Notes: generated by a model from the sequence alone, not told the origin. A stretch of 14,466 nt of DNA from DALYLB01 sp046154695 (GCA_046154695.1 JBJXFI010000232.1:1-14466); one strand, 5' to 3'. Positions 1 to 7,264 are shown, counted from the stretch's first letter. Program-made: numbers and translations.

Positions 1-203
1 CCGACGAATCTGACGATCAGTCGCTCCGCGACCTCGACCTCGCCTTCTCCCGCCTCGCCGAACAGCTTCGCACCCAGTACGTCCTCGGATTCTTCTCCAC
101 CAATGAAAAACGGGACGGGACCTACCGCAAACTCAATGTCCGCATCAAACGCACCGGCTACGCCGCTCGCACCCGCACGGGGTACTATGCCCCGAAAAAT
201 TAA
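1..203 (+). CDS. C-terminal fragment of a VWFA-related (Acidobacterial-type) protein
   Basis: This is an open frame running in from the left edge (codons in phase with position 3) to a TAA at 201-203, about 66 residues. It reads DESDDQSLRDLDLAFSRLAE, then QLRTQYVLGFFSTNEKRDGT, and ends GYYAPKN. The pattern 'L..QY.LGF....G.YR.L.V.....Y..R.R.GYYAP' is how proteins annotated as 'VWFA-related Acidobacterial domain' end; these are usually secreted proteins with a von Willebrand A domain. The A domain itself, with any MIDAS motif or signal peptide, lies outside the window and cannot be checked. The family is abundant in Acidobacteriota and is my main hint to the host. The function of the family is unknown to me. 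The gene stop is followed at once by a repeat-rich spacer. Confidence 0.7.
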   Translation, partial: DESDDQSLRDLDLAFSRLAEQLRTQYVLGFFSTNEKRDGTYRKLNVRIKRTGYAARTRTGYYAPKN

Positions 204-208
204 TTAAT

Positions 209-313
209 AGTTGATAGTTGATGTGGATTCGGAGGCCGGCAGTGGCGTAGCCGATGGGGAATACCGCGACATCCAACTCTCAACTCTCAACTCCAACTCT
301 CAACTCTCAACTC
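209..313. repeat. Heptamer tandem repeats in opposed orientation
   Basis: Two AGTTGAT units lie at 209-222. On the other side of about 50 bases, CAACTCT-type units fill 274-313. The right block is a perfect tandem duplication of a 20-base unit (274-293 and 294-313), each made of two CAACTCT plus one CAACTC. The left units are near reverse complements of the right ones, with one mismatch per heptamer, so the block could fold into a long imperfect stem. Nothing here looks coding, although a short open frame crosses it. The rest of the 204-485 spacer shows no convincing promoter. Confidence 0.8.
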
Positions 314-485
314 CCAGCGCTTCACCTATCAATTTTTCAATGCCTCATGCTAGAATCCGCCGAGGTTGGGATAAATTTACAAATTCCATAATTTGTCTTT
401 CACGAGTGAAAAGCCCGCTCCTTATATCTTCAATTATTTCTTAATCGAGAAAGGGCTTTGCTTTTGGGACAGGAAAGTATGTTGT

Positions 486-1601
486 ATGCAAGCAGACATC
501 ATTCTCATCCGTACTGTTTTCACACTCATTTTTGTCCTGGCGGGAGCCTTGATTCAGCCGATTCCCGAATCCATATCGAAGCAGATCGGGTTTCCGGGAG
601 GGCCGCGCTTGCTCTCGGCGTTGGTCGGCTTGTTGCTGGCGGGAGGGATCATCTTTTTTGAGCTGCGGATCCGGCAGGCATCGCTGAAGACCTTGATCGG
701 AGCGGCGGTCGGTTCGATCCTGGGGATCATCGGGGCTTCGCTGATGGGCTTTTTGATCACGGCGCAGCAATGGGACCAGCCGCTGAAGTCGTTTCTGACG
801 CTGACGTTGACGCTATTTATGTCGTATGTCGGTCTGCTGGTCGGGGCGGCCAAGGGGGACTATCTGGACCTCTCCGCCCTCGGCGGGATTCTCAGCGATC
901 GGGGGACGATCAAGAGCTACAAGATTCTCGACACAAGCGTCATCATCGATGGCCGTGTGGCCGACATCGCCGAGGCCGGCTTCATGGGAGGGACAATCCT
1001 GATTCCACAGTTCGTGCTTCGCGAGCTGCAGCAGATTGCCGACTCCTCCGATTCGGCAAAGCGGAATCGCGGACGGCGCGGACTCGATATTCTGCAGCGC
1101 ATCCAGAAGAATAACGGGCTCGAAGTGCAGATCCACGAGGCGGATTTCCCGAACGTCCGCGAGGTCGATCTGAAACTGATCGAGCTCGGCAAGCAGCTCA
1201 ACGCGCCCATCGTCACGAACGATTTCAATCTGAACAAGGTCGCGCATCTGCGCGGGGTCGAGGTGCTCAACATCAATGAGCTGGCCAACGCGCTGAAGCC
1301 GGTCGTCCTGCCCGGAGAGATCATGAAGGTCTTTATCCTCAAGGAGGGCAAGGAGTACAACCAGGGCGTGGCCTATCTGGATGACGGCACGATGGTCGTC
1401 GTCGATAACGCGCGCCGCCTGATCGGAAAGAATGTCGATATGGTTGTGACAAGCGTTTTGCAGACCACGGCCGGCAAAATGATCTTCGGTCGCGTCGAGG
1501 AGCAGCAGCGCAGCGATACCCGCGAACCCCGGACGGATCCGCGCGATTTCCGCGACCGCCCCTCCCGCCCGACGCCCATTCCCGCGCCCTCGGCGGATTA
1601 A
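486..1601 (+). CDS. Membrane-anchored PIN/TRAM-domain protein, YacL type
   Basis: This is a predicted membrane-tethered ribonuclease-like protein of 371 residues. The N-terminal 125 residues hold about four hydrophobic segments (roughly 5-24, 42-58, 69-92 and 101-122). A PIN domain follows, starting at KILDTSVIIDGRV, with acidic residues D149, E180 (in LRELQQIAD) and D246 (in VTNDFNLNKVA). A TRAM-like beta-barrel spans about residues 280-345 and is followed by an Arg/Pro-rich tail. PIN domains cleave RNA with metal held by such acidic residues, and TRAM binds RNA; the cellular substrate of this family is not established. I chose the ATG at 486 because AGGAAAG (471-477) lies 8 bases upstream. 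An in-frame ATG at 393 would add a non-conserved stretch. The next gene is ispDF, the same neighbourhood as yacL-ispD-ispF in Bacillus. Confidence 0.9.
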   Translation: MQADIILIRTVFTLIFVLAGALIQPIPESISKQIGFPGGPRLLSALVGLLLAGGIIFFELRIRQASLKTLIGAAVGSILGIIGASLMGFLITAQQWDQPLKSFLTLTLTLFMSYVGLLVGAAKGDYLDLSALGGILSDRGTIKSYKILDTSVIIDGRVADIAEAGFMGGTILIPQFVLRELQQIADSSDSAKRNRGRRGLDILQRIQKNNGLEVQIHEADFPNVREVDLKLIELGKQLNAPIVTNDFNLNKVAHLRGVEVLNINELANALKPVVLPGEIMKVFILKEGKEYNQGVAYLDDGTMVVVDNARRLIGKNVDMVVTSVLQTTAGKMIFGRVEEQQRSDTREPRTDPRDFRDRPSRPTPIPAPSAD

Positions 1602-1602
1602 C

Positions 1603-1667
1603 GATGAATGCGGAATGAGGAACGATGAATGAAGATGTCATTCATCGTTCCTCATTCCGCATTCATC
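1603..1667. repeat. Perfect 30-bp inverted repeat with 5-base loop
   Basis: The arms 1603-1632 and 1638-1667 are exact reverse complements, and the loop is 1633-1637 (AGATG). The arms are built from GATGAATG and GGAATGAGG pieces, unlike the surrounding coding DNA. The repeat begins 2 bases after the PIN/TRAM stop and ends 8 bases before the ispDF ATG at 1676, so it fills the whole spacer. No T-tract follows, so it is not a standard intrinsic terminator. On RNA it would form a very stable hairpin that hides the ispDF initiation region. Confidence 0.95.
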
Positions 1668-1675
1668 ATTCTCTT

Positions 1676-2863
1676 ATGAACGTCGCAATCCTCCCCGCCG
1701 CGGGCAGCGGCTCCCGGTTCGGCGGACAAATCGCGAAACAATTTCTCGATGTTGCGGGGGCGCCGATTCTCGTTCACACGCTGCGCCGGTTCGACGCCTG
1801 CCCCGAGATCGGGGCGATCATCGTGGCGCTTCGAGAGGAAGAGATCGAGCCGTTTGGGCGTACGCTTTCGGCCTACCCAATGCGGAAGCCGGTTCGGCTG
1901 GTTCCCGGCGGAGCCGAGCGGTGCGATTCGATCTTGAACGCGCTCGAAGCCGCGCGGGAATTCGCCCCGGGGCTGGTGGCGGTTCACGACGCGGTGCGTC
2001 CATTCGTCACGCCGGAGCAGATCTCCGCGGTGCTCGAACGGGCGGGCGAGACGGGGGGCGCGATTCTCGCGCTGCCGGCGACCGACACGATCAAGGAGGT
2101 CGAGGGCGGGCGGATCGAGCGGACCATCGATCGGCGGCGCGTCTGGCGGGCCCAGACGCCGCAGGCATTCCGCTTCGAGCTTTTGCTGCGCGCCAATCGC
2201 GAGGCGCGCGCCGCCGGGCAGTCCTCGGCGATGACGACGGATGATTCGCAGTTGGTGGAGCGGCTCGGAATCGCCGTCGCGGTCGTCGAGGGATCCGCGC
2301 GCAACATCAAGATCACCACGCCGGAAGATCTCGCCCTGGCCGAGCGGCTCTTCGAACGGACGGAACCGGCCGGCCTCGATCGAGTCCTCGCCCGCACCGG
2401 CATCGGAAATGATATTCACCGCCTGGTCGAAGGGCGCAAACTGATCCTCGGGGGCATCGAGATCCCGTTCGATCGCGGGCTGCTGGGCCATTCCGACGGC
2501 GACAGCCTGAGCCACGCGATCACGGATGCGCTGCTCGGGGCGGCGGGACTCGGGGATATCGGCTTCCATTTCTCCGACGGGGATTCCCGATGGAAAGGGG
2601 CCGACAGCCTGGTCTTTCTGCGCCACGTTTGCGGCCTGCTCCGCGAGCGCGGATACGGCATCGCCAATATCGACGCCACGATCCTCGCCGAGCGCCCGAG
2701 GATGGCGCCCCACATCCCCGGGATGAAAGCCCGCCTCGCCCAGGCGATGGAGATCGCCGAGGGCCAGCTCAATCTCAAGGCCAAGACCAACGAAGGGCTC
2801 GACGCCATCGGGCGCGGCGAAGCGATCGGCGCCCAGGCCATTGCCCTGATCCAGCCGCGCTGA
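1676..2863 (+). CDS. ispDF: Bifunctional IspD/IspF: MEP cytidylyltransferase plus MEcPP synthase
   Basis: This protein of 395 residues carries two non-consecutive steps of the MEP isoprenoid pathway. The N-terminal half is IspD, which joins CTP and 2-C-methylerythritol 4-phosphate. It shows the nucleotide-binding LPAAGSGSRFG (residues 6-16), K21, HDAVRPF (104-110) and RAQTPQAF. The C-terminal half is IspF, which cyclises CDP-ME 2-phosphate. It shows metal ligands D246, H248 (GNDIHRL) and H280, GHSDGDSLSHAI, and KAKTNEGLDAIGRGE near the end. The 34-residue spacing from D246 to H280 equals that of the E. coli enzyme. IspE, the step between, is not in the window. The ATG at 1676 starts exactly at the conserved IspD N-terminus but has no Shine-Dalgarno. 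An in-frame ATG at 1625 with GAGG at 1617-1620 lies inside the inverted repeat and would add 17 residues encoded mostly by repeat DNA. Confidence 0.95.
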   Translation: MNVAILPAAGSGSRFGGQIAKQFLDVAGAPILVHTLRRFDACPEIGAIIVALREEEIEPFGRTLSAYPMRKPVRLVPGGAERCDSILNALEAAREFAPGLVAVHDAVRPFVTPEQISAVLERAGETGGAILALPATDTIKEVEGGRIERTIDRRRVWRAQTPQAFRFELLLRANREARAAGQSSAMTTDDSQLVERLGIAVAVVEGSARNIKITTPEDLALAERLFERTEPAGLDRVLARTGIGNDIHRLVEGRKLILGGIEIPFDRGLLGHSDGDSLSHAITDALLGAAGLGDIGFHFSDGDSRWKGADSLVFLRHVCGLLRERGYGIANIDATILAERPRMAPHIPGMKARLAQAMEIAEGQLNLKAKTNEGLDAIGRGEAIGAQAIALIQPR

Positions 2864-2892
2864 CCGCCCGCCGCCGGTACGGCCAACGCGCG

Positions 2893-2927
2893 GCCCGTTC
2901 CCGCGCAAAGGCCATTGCGAAACGGGC
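2893..2927 (+). terminator. Possible transcription terminator or spacer hairpin after ispDF
   Basis: The stem GCCCGTT (2893-2899) pairs with AACGGGC (2921-2927), and an inner stem CGCAA (2904-2908) pairs with TTGCG (2915-2919). It lies in the 125-base gap between ispDF and gcdH. No clean run of T follows, so termination is uncertain. It may only mark an operon boundary. Confidence 0.3.
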
Positions 2928-2988
2928 TCCGCTGTGATTTCCTACTCGTTCAATCAACGCGATCATTCAGCGAAGAAAGGCAACCGAA

Positions 2989-4161
2989 ATGCGACCAGAT
3001 CTGGATTTTTTCAATCTCAATTCCGAATTGTCGGACGAAGAGCGCATGATGCGGGACAGCGTTCGCCGCTTCGTCACCGAGCGGATCAACCCGATCATCG
3101 CCGATTGTTATGAAGAGGGGCGGTTTCCGAAGGAGCTGATTCCGGAGTTCGCCCAGCTCGGCCTGCTCGGGTCCAACCTGCCGGAGAAATACGGTTGCGC
3201 GGGCATTAACAATGTGGCCTATGGGTTGGTCACACAGGAGCTGGAGGCGGGCGATTCAGGAATTCGCAGCTTCGTGTCGGTGCAGAGCTCGCTCTGTATG
3301 TATCCGATCTTCGCCTTCGGTAGCGAAGAGCAGCGGATGAGGTATCTGCCGGGCATGGCCCGCGGCGAGATCATCGGCTGTTTCGGGCTGACCGAGCCCA
3401 ACTCGGGATCGGATCCCTCGAGCATGAGAACCCGGGCGAAGCGGACGAAAGAGGGCTGGGTGCTCAACGGCGGCAAGGCCTGGATCACGAACGGCACGAT
3501 CGCCGACATCGCCATCGTCTGGGCCAAGGTCGAGGATGAGAACGACCGGATCCGGGGCTTCATCGTTCCCCGGGGGACGCCCGGCTTCACGGCGCCCGAG
3601 GTCAAGCACAAACTCAGTTTGCGCGCCTCGGTGACCTCTGAACTCTTCTTTCAGGACGTTCTGATCCCCGAGGAGAATCTGCTGCCGGGAACCGGCGGGT
3701 TGAAAAGCCCGCTGATGTGCCTGACGCAGGCCCGGTACGGAATCGCGTGGGGCGCGCTCGGCGCGGCGATGGCGTGCTATCAGACCGCCCTCGACTACGC
3801 CAAAACGCGCGTCCAGTTCAATCGTCCGCTGGCCGGCTTTCAGTTGACGCAGAAGAAACTCGTCGAGATGTTCACCGAGATCACCAAGGCCCAGTTGCTC
3901 TGCCTCCGCCTCGGCCGGATCAAGGATGCGGGGGAGCTCGACCCCGTGCAGGTCTCGATGGGCAAGATGAACAACGTGGCGATTGCTCTCGATTGCGCCC
4001 GCACCGCCCGCGGCATCCTCGGCGCCAACGGAATCATGGGCGAATACGGCGTGATGCGCCATCTCAGTAACCTCGAAACGGTCTACACCTATGAGGGCAC
4101 CCACGAGGTGCATACGCTGTCGATCGGCCGCCACATCACCGGAATAGGCGCGTTTGAATAG
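2989..4161 (+). CDS. gcdH: Glutaryl-CoA dehydrogenase (acyl-CoA dehydrogenase family)
   Basis: This is a flavoprotein of 390 residues, the full length for the family. It oxidises and decarboxylates glutaryl-CoA to crotonyl-CoA in lysine, tryptophan and aromatic degradation. The sequence follows GCDH closely: RSFVSVQSSLCMYPIFAFGS, CFGLTEPNSGSDPSSM, KAWITNG, RYGIAWGALGA, and YEGTHEVHTLSIGRHITGI at the end. The catalytic base is E369 (E370 in the human enzyme). R93 matches the arginine that gives selectivity for the glutaryl carboxylate (R94 in human), so I prefer glutaryl-CoA over a generic acyl-CoA substrate. The start is supported by AAAGG (2976-2980), 8 bases upstream. The HAD gene follows after only 3 bases, so they are probably cotranscribed. 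No electron-transfer flavoprotein genes are seen here. Confidence 0.92.
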   Translation: MRPDLDFFNLNSELSDEERMMRDSVRRFVTERINPIIADCYEEGRFPKELIPEFAQLGLLGSNLPEKYGCAGINNVAYGLVTQELEAGDSGIRSFVSVQSSLCMYPIFAFGSEEQRMRYLPGMARGEIIGCFGLTEPNSGSDPSSMRTRAKRTKEGWVLNGGKAWITNGTIADIAIVWAKVEDENDRIRGFIVPRGTPGFTAPEVKHKLSLRASVTSELFFQDVLIPEENLLPGTGGLKSPLMCLTQARYGIAWGALGAAMACYQTALDYAKTRVQFNRPLAGFQLTQKKLVEMFTEITKAQLLCLRLGRIKDAGELDPVQVSMGKMNNVAIALDCARTARGILGANGIMGEYGVMRHLSNLETVYTYEGTHEVHTLSIGRHITGIGAFE

Positions 4162-4164
4162 ATC

Positions 4165-4875
4165 GTGATGGCAGATGTAATCGCTTTTGACGCCGACGAC
4201 ACGCTCTGGCATAACGAGCCGCTCTATCGCGGCACACAGCGCCGGATCGTGGAGATTCTCGGGCGGTATCACGACGCCGAGTGGATCGAGAGCCGGATGT
4301 ACGAAACCGAGATTCGGAACCTCGAGCATTACGGCTACGGGTTGAAGGGGTTCACGCTCTCGATGATCGAGACGGCGATCGAGTTGACCGGCGGAGGGAT
4401 TTCGGGGCCGGAGATTGGGCAAATGATCGATCTCGCCCGCGATGCCCTGCGCGCCCCGGTGGTGCTGATCGACGGCGTTGAGGAGATCATCGATTCCCTG
4501 CGGGCGTCCTACGATCTGATGCTGATCACCAAGGGCGATCTGTTCGAACAGGAGGCGAAGATCATCCGCTCCGGGCTCGCCGACCGGTTTCGAGGCATCG
4601 AGGTCGTCCGGTCAAAGGAGCGAGGAACGTATGAGACGCTCGCCGCGCGCCACGGCATCTCTCCGGACCGCTTCCTGATGGTCGGCAACTCGCTCCGCTC
4701 CGACATTCTCCCCGTACTCGATATGGGAGGCCGCGCGATCCATATCCCCTACGAAACGACATGGGCGCACGAAGTCGTGCCCGAAGAGGAGCTGGTGGGG
4801 CGGGAGTTTTTCCGGCTCTCGCACATTCGCGAACTGCCTGCATTGATCGAAACCTTATGCGACCCCAGGACCTGA
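4165..4875 (+). CDS. HAD-family hydrolase (phosphatase-like)
   Basis: This is a haloacid dehalogenase superfamily protein of 236 residues. Motif I is DADDT, with nucleophile D9 and general acid D11. Motif II is within LMLITKGD. The conserved lysine is probably in the SKERGTYE stretch, and motif IV is in VGNSLRSDILP. The helical cap between motifs I and II fits a C1-cap phosphatase of the YjjG or phosphoglycolate type. The substrate cannot be read from the sequence. Position 4165 is a GTG, with an ATG at 4168 that would remove only one residue; either may be used, and neither has a clear Shine-Dalgarno. It lies 3 bases after gcdH and overlaps the phosphorylase gene by 19 bases. Translational coupling, and a role on a nucleoside- or sugar-phosphate, are plausible but inferred. 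Confidence 0.85.
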   Translation: MMADVIAFDADDTLWHNEPLYRGTQRRIVEILGRYHDAEWIESRMYETEIRNLEHYGYGLKGFTLSMIETAIELTGGGISGPEIGQMIDLARDALRAPVVLIDGVEEIIDSLRASYDLMLITKGDLFEQEAKIIRSGLADRFRGIEVVRSKERGTYETLAARHGISPDRFLMVGNSLRSDILPVLDMGGRAIHIPYETTWAHEVVPEEELVGREFFRLSHIRELPALIETLCDPRT

Positions 4876-6158
4876 TCGAAAAGAAGCGGGATGGCCGCGA
4901 GCTGGCGCGGGAGGAGATCGCCTTTCTGATTCGCGGGTATACCCGCGATGAGATTCCGGACTACCAGATGGCCGCCTGGCTGATGGCGGGCTTTCTGCGC
5001 GGGATGACCGAGGCCGAGACGCAGGCGCTCGTCGAGGAGATGCTCCATTCCGGCGACGTGCTGGCGCACGACGCAATTGCGGCGCCAAAGGTCGACAAGC
5101 ACTCGACGGGCGGCGTGGGCGACAAGACCTCGCTCGTGGTTGCGCCGGTCGCGGCGGTTTGCGGCGTCGCGGTGCCCATGATCTCGGGCCGCGCGCTCGC
5201 GCACACCGGCGGGACGCTCGACAAGCTCGAAGCCATCCCCGGATTTCGCACGGACCTCCCGCTCGATCGTTTTCGCGAGGTGTTGAGGGAATGCGGCCTC
5301 GCGTTGATCGGCCAGACGCGCGAAATCGCCCCTGCTGACCGGAAGCTCTATGCGCTGCGCGACCTGACGGCGACCGTTCCCTTTCCCCCCTACATCGTCG
5401 CGTCGATCATGTCCAAGAAACTGGCCGAGGGGATCGACGGCCTGGTGCTCGACGTCAAGACGGGCAACGGCGCCTTCATGCGCGAGCTCGACGATTCGCG
5501 CAGGCTGGCCGGGATGCTCGCCGCCGTCGGCCGCCGCATGGGCAAGCGCGTCACTGCGTTGATCACCGATATGAACCAGCCGCTCGGCCGCTGGGTGGGC
5601 AACGCGGTCGAGACCCGCGAGGCGATCGACTGCCTGCGCGGCCATCTCGCCGGCGATTTCGCCGATCTCTGCCTGGAGCTGGCCGCGTGGATGATCGTCG
5701 TCGGCGGGGTCGAAACCGATGTCGCGCGGGCGCGAACGCGGGCCCGCGAGGCGATTGCCTCCGGCAGGGCGCTCGAACGCTTCCGCGCCTGCATTGGGCT
5801 GCAGGGCGGAGACCCGCGCGTCTGTGACGATCCGCGCCGGTTGCCCGCGGCGGAGCGCCAACACGTGATCGCCGCCGCGCGCGACGGCTTCGTCACCCGC
5901 ATCGAGACCGACGAGATCGGCCGCGTCGTGATGGACTGGGGGGGCGGACGCCGCCGCCTCGAAGACCGTATCGATTACGGCGTCGGCCTCTACATCCACG
6001 CCAAACTCGGCGACGAGGTGCGCGCCGGCGATCCTTTGGTGACGGCCCATTACAACGATGAGGCGAAGCTGGAGGAGATGCGGGCGCGTTTGCGCAATGC
6101 TTATTCGATGTCGGAGGAACGCGCCCCCATCGAGCCCTTGATCAAGGCCGTCATCTGA
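4857..6158 (+). CDS. deoA: Pyrimidine-nucleoside (thymidine) phosphorylase
   Basis: This protein of 433 residues, the normal length for the family, splits thymidine, deoxyuridine or uridine with phosphate to give the base and (deoxy)ribose 1-phosphate in the cytosol. The phosphate-binding signature KHSTGGVGDKTSL starts at K81. It is followed by SGRALAHTGGTLDKLEAIPG, IGQTREIAPADRKLYALRD, VASIMSKKLAEG, LDVKTGNGAFM and the C-terminal lipoyl-like barrel with GVGLYIHAKLGDEVRAGDPL. The sequence looks closer to the Gram-positive Pdp type, which accepts uridine and thymidine, than to strict thymidine phosphorylase; that is a judgement from memory. The ATG at 4857 begins 19 bases inside the HAD gene and gives the family N-terminus. 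An open frame continues upstream but is antisense-like filler. It is the last gene of the gcdH-HAD-deoA run. Confidence 0.93.
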   Translation: MRPQDLIEKKRDGRELAREEIAFLIRGYTRDEIPDYQMAAWLMAGFLRGMTEAETQALVEEMLHSGDVLAHDAIAAPKVDKHSTGGVGDKTSLVVAPVAAVCGVAVPMISGRALAHTGGTLDKLEAIPGFRTDLPLDRFREVLRECGLALIGQTREIAPADRKLYALRDLTATVPFPPYIVASIMSKKLAEGIDGLVLDVKTGNGAFMRELDDSRRLAGMLAAVGRRMGKRVTALITDMNQPLGRWVGNAVETREAIDCLRGHLAGDFADLCLELAAWMIVVGGVETDVARARTRAREAIASGRALERFRACIGLQGGDPRVCDDPRRLPAAERQHVIAAARDGFVTRIETDEIGRVVMDWGGGRRRLEDRIDYGVGLYIHAKLGDEVRAGDPLVTAHYNDEAKLEEMRARLRNAYSMSEERAPIEPLIKAVI

Positions 6159-6200
6159 GCGTGCCCGGATTGTTTTCTTTTTTGTGCATTTCCCGACGAA

Positions 6201-6206
6201 TATAAT
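6201..6206 (+). promoter_or_regulatory. Candidate -10 box (TATAAT) of the three-gene operon
   Basis: An exact TATAAT stands in the 162-base gap between deoA and the winged-helix gene, 115 bases before its ATG. The -35 region is only T-rich (about 6170-6184) and has no good TTGACA match at 16-18 bases, so the promoter may be weak or activator dependent. The placement fits independent transcription of the cassette. Confidence 0.5.
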
Positions 6207-6218
6207 GGCGGCGCCGTT

Positions 6219-6238
6219 GCCTTTCCGCCCGGAAAGGC
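6219..6238 (+). promoter_or_regulatory. Leader hairpin or operator just downstream of the TATAAT
   Basis: GCCTTTCC (6219-6226) and GGAAAGGC (6231-6238) are perfect reverse complements separated by GCCC. The dyad begins 13 bases after the TATAAT, at or just beyond the expected transcription start. It could be an operator for a repressor, such as the winged-helix protein encoded next, or a 5' stabilising hairpin. No T-run follows, so it is unlikely to be a terminator. Confidence 0.45.
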
Positions 6239-6320
6239 GTGCCAGAGTCCGCAACAATCAGAGCCCCGGAATCGCTTCTGCCGCCGCACATCCCGGATTT
6301 TCCTAACAAGAGAGGTAACG

Positions 6321-7190
6321 ATGAGTGCCCAGCAAATCGCCGATGAAGAGATCGAAGTCGTGCTCAGGACGCTACGCGCCGCCGATGAGCCGATGACAAG
6401 GAGCCAGCTTCGGCAGGCGCTTCCTTCCGGCAGATTCAAACTTCCCGACGGGCGAATCGCGGATATTTTGGCCGAGCTGATGCGCCGCGAGCTGGTGTTT
6501 CAATTTAAGCCATATGGCGGTAAACACGAGCGGTACTGGACGCGGCGCATCGATGAATATGCCCGCATCACGATCCTCGCCGCGTTCGCCGGAAATCCAT
6601 TGACACGGAGCGATTTCGTGAAAAAGACAGCTGCGCGATTGAAGGATATTACTGAAGACAAGCGGCGAGCCCTTTTGAATCAATTAGTGAAGGAAGGCGC
6701 GATTCACAGATGGCCGCCGCTGATCGGCAGAAGTGCGGAATTGTTCAGCACGCGCCAGATAGAATCGCAAGTTTACTTCCGGCACGTTCTTGGATTGCTT
6801 GAAAACCGGCTCGGTATCCCTAAAGAACGGTTGCTCGAAGAGGTCGCAGGCTTACAGGTTCGCCAGGCATTGATCGTTTCAGCAGATGCGTTGGCGGCTC
6901 CGCCGGCCGGGGCCCCAGACTACAACCAGATTCTTCTCGATGGCATGGTTCGCCTCAAGCCATCCTCCGCAAATGGAGCCTTGGTCTCCTTGACTGAGTT
7001 ACGCCGGTTTTTACGAGAGCAGATTCCCGATAAAGCCTCTTTCGACGCAGCGGTTCTTCGCTTGGCAGAGCAGGAGACGTTGGCGTTGCACTATCATGAC
7101 TTCCCCGCAAGCCTCAGCCCGAATGAACTTGAGGAACTGGTGACGGATGGGTGCGGGCATTTCTACATTGGTGCGGCATTACGGACCTGA
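6321..7190 (+). CDS. Multi-winged-helix protein, first gene of the nuclease-translocase operon
   Basis: I do not recognise a named family in this protein of 289 residues. Residues about 8-75 look like a winged helix (MTRSQLRQALP, then DGRIADILAELMRRELVF and a basic wing KHERYWTR). Residues about 80-145 repeat that layout (LTRSDFVKKT, ITEDKRRALLNQLVKEGAI). The C-terminal 85 residues (SLTELRRFLREQI to YIGAALRT) look like a third. It has no signal peptide or membrane segment, so it is probably cytosolic and binds DNA or the partner proteins. AGAGG (6311-6315) lies 5 bases before the ATG. The ATPase gene follows after 74 bases. A kleisin/MukE-like adaptor role or a regulator role are both possible; neither is shown. 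Its GC content is lower than that of deoA upstream. Confidence 0.8.
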   Translation: MSAQQIADEEIEVVLRTLRAADEPMTRSQLRQALPSGRFKLPDGRIADILAELMRRELVFQFKPYGGKHERYWTRRIDEYARITILAAFAGNPLTRSDFVKKTAARLKDITEDKRRALLNQLVKEGAIHRWPPLIGRSAELFSTRQIESQVYFRHVLGLLENRLGIPKERLLEEVAGLQVRQALIVSADALAAPPAGAPDYNQILLDGMVRLKPSSANGALVSLTELRRFLREQIPDKASFDAAVLRLAEQETLALHYHDFPASLSPNELEELVTDGCGHFYIGAALRT

Positions 7191-7246
7191 CAGGCTGTGT
7201 TGAAAATTGGGTTTGAGAGCCTGCTTCGCATGTTGAGTCGCAGGCA
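7191..7246 (+). promoter_or_regulatory. Two mutually exclusive hairpins / insertion-sequence-like end
   Basis: CAGGCT (7191-7196) can pair with AGCCTG (7218-7223). The same bases, as GCCTGC (7219-7224), can instead pair with GCAGGC (7240-7245). The start CAGGCTGTGTTGAAAATTG resembles terminal repeats of some insertion sequences, by memory only. No transposase or second end is seen. It fills the gap before the ATPase gene, whose ribosome site GAGAGG (7252-7257) follows. Confidence 0.4.
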
Positions 7247-7264
7247 GTTCTGAGAGGTCGCATA

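Noticed and set aside
209..313. CRISPR-like array
   Set aside because: The units are 7 bases and adjoin directly, with no spacers and no cas genes.
211..444. Short plus-strand open frame of 77 codons
   Set aside because: It is made largely of the heptamer repeats (residues like LSTLNSNSQLST) and has no proper ribosome site.
1652..2908. Long open frame on the minus strand (418 codons)
   Set aside because: It is the shadow of ispDF, whose domain motifs are unmistakable. The translation is rich in Arg, Pro and Gly and matches nothing known.
3256..4422. Minus-strand open frame of 388 codons opposite gcdH
   Set aside because: No recognisable domain, no ribosome site, and it overlaps two convincing genes.
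6170..6183. T-rich tract after deoA as an intrinsic terminator
   Set aside because: No GC-rich stem lies immediately before it.
4749..6257. Long open frame on the minus strand (502 codons) opposite deoA
   Set aside because: deoA has clear family motifs on the plus strand. The opposite frame is open because of high third-position GC.
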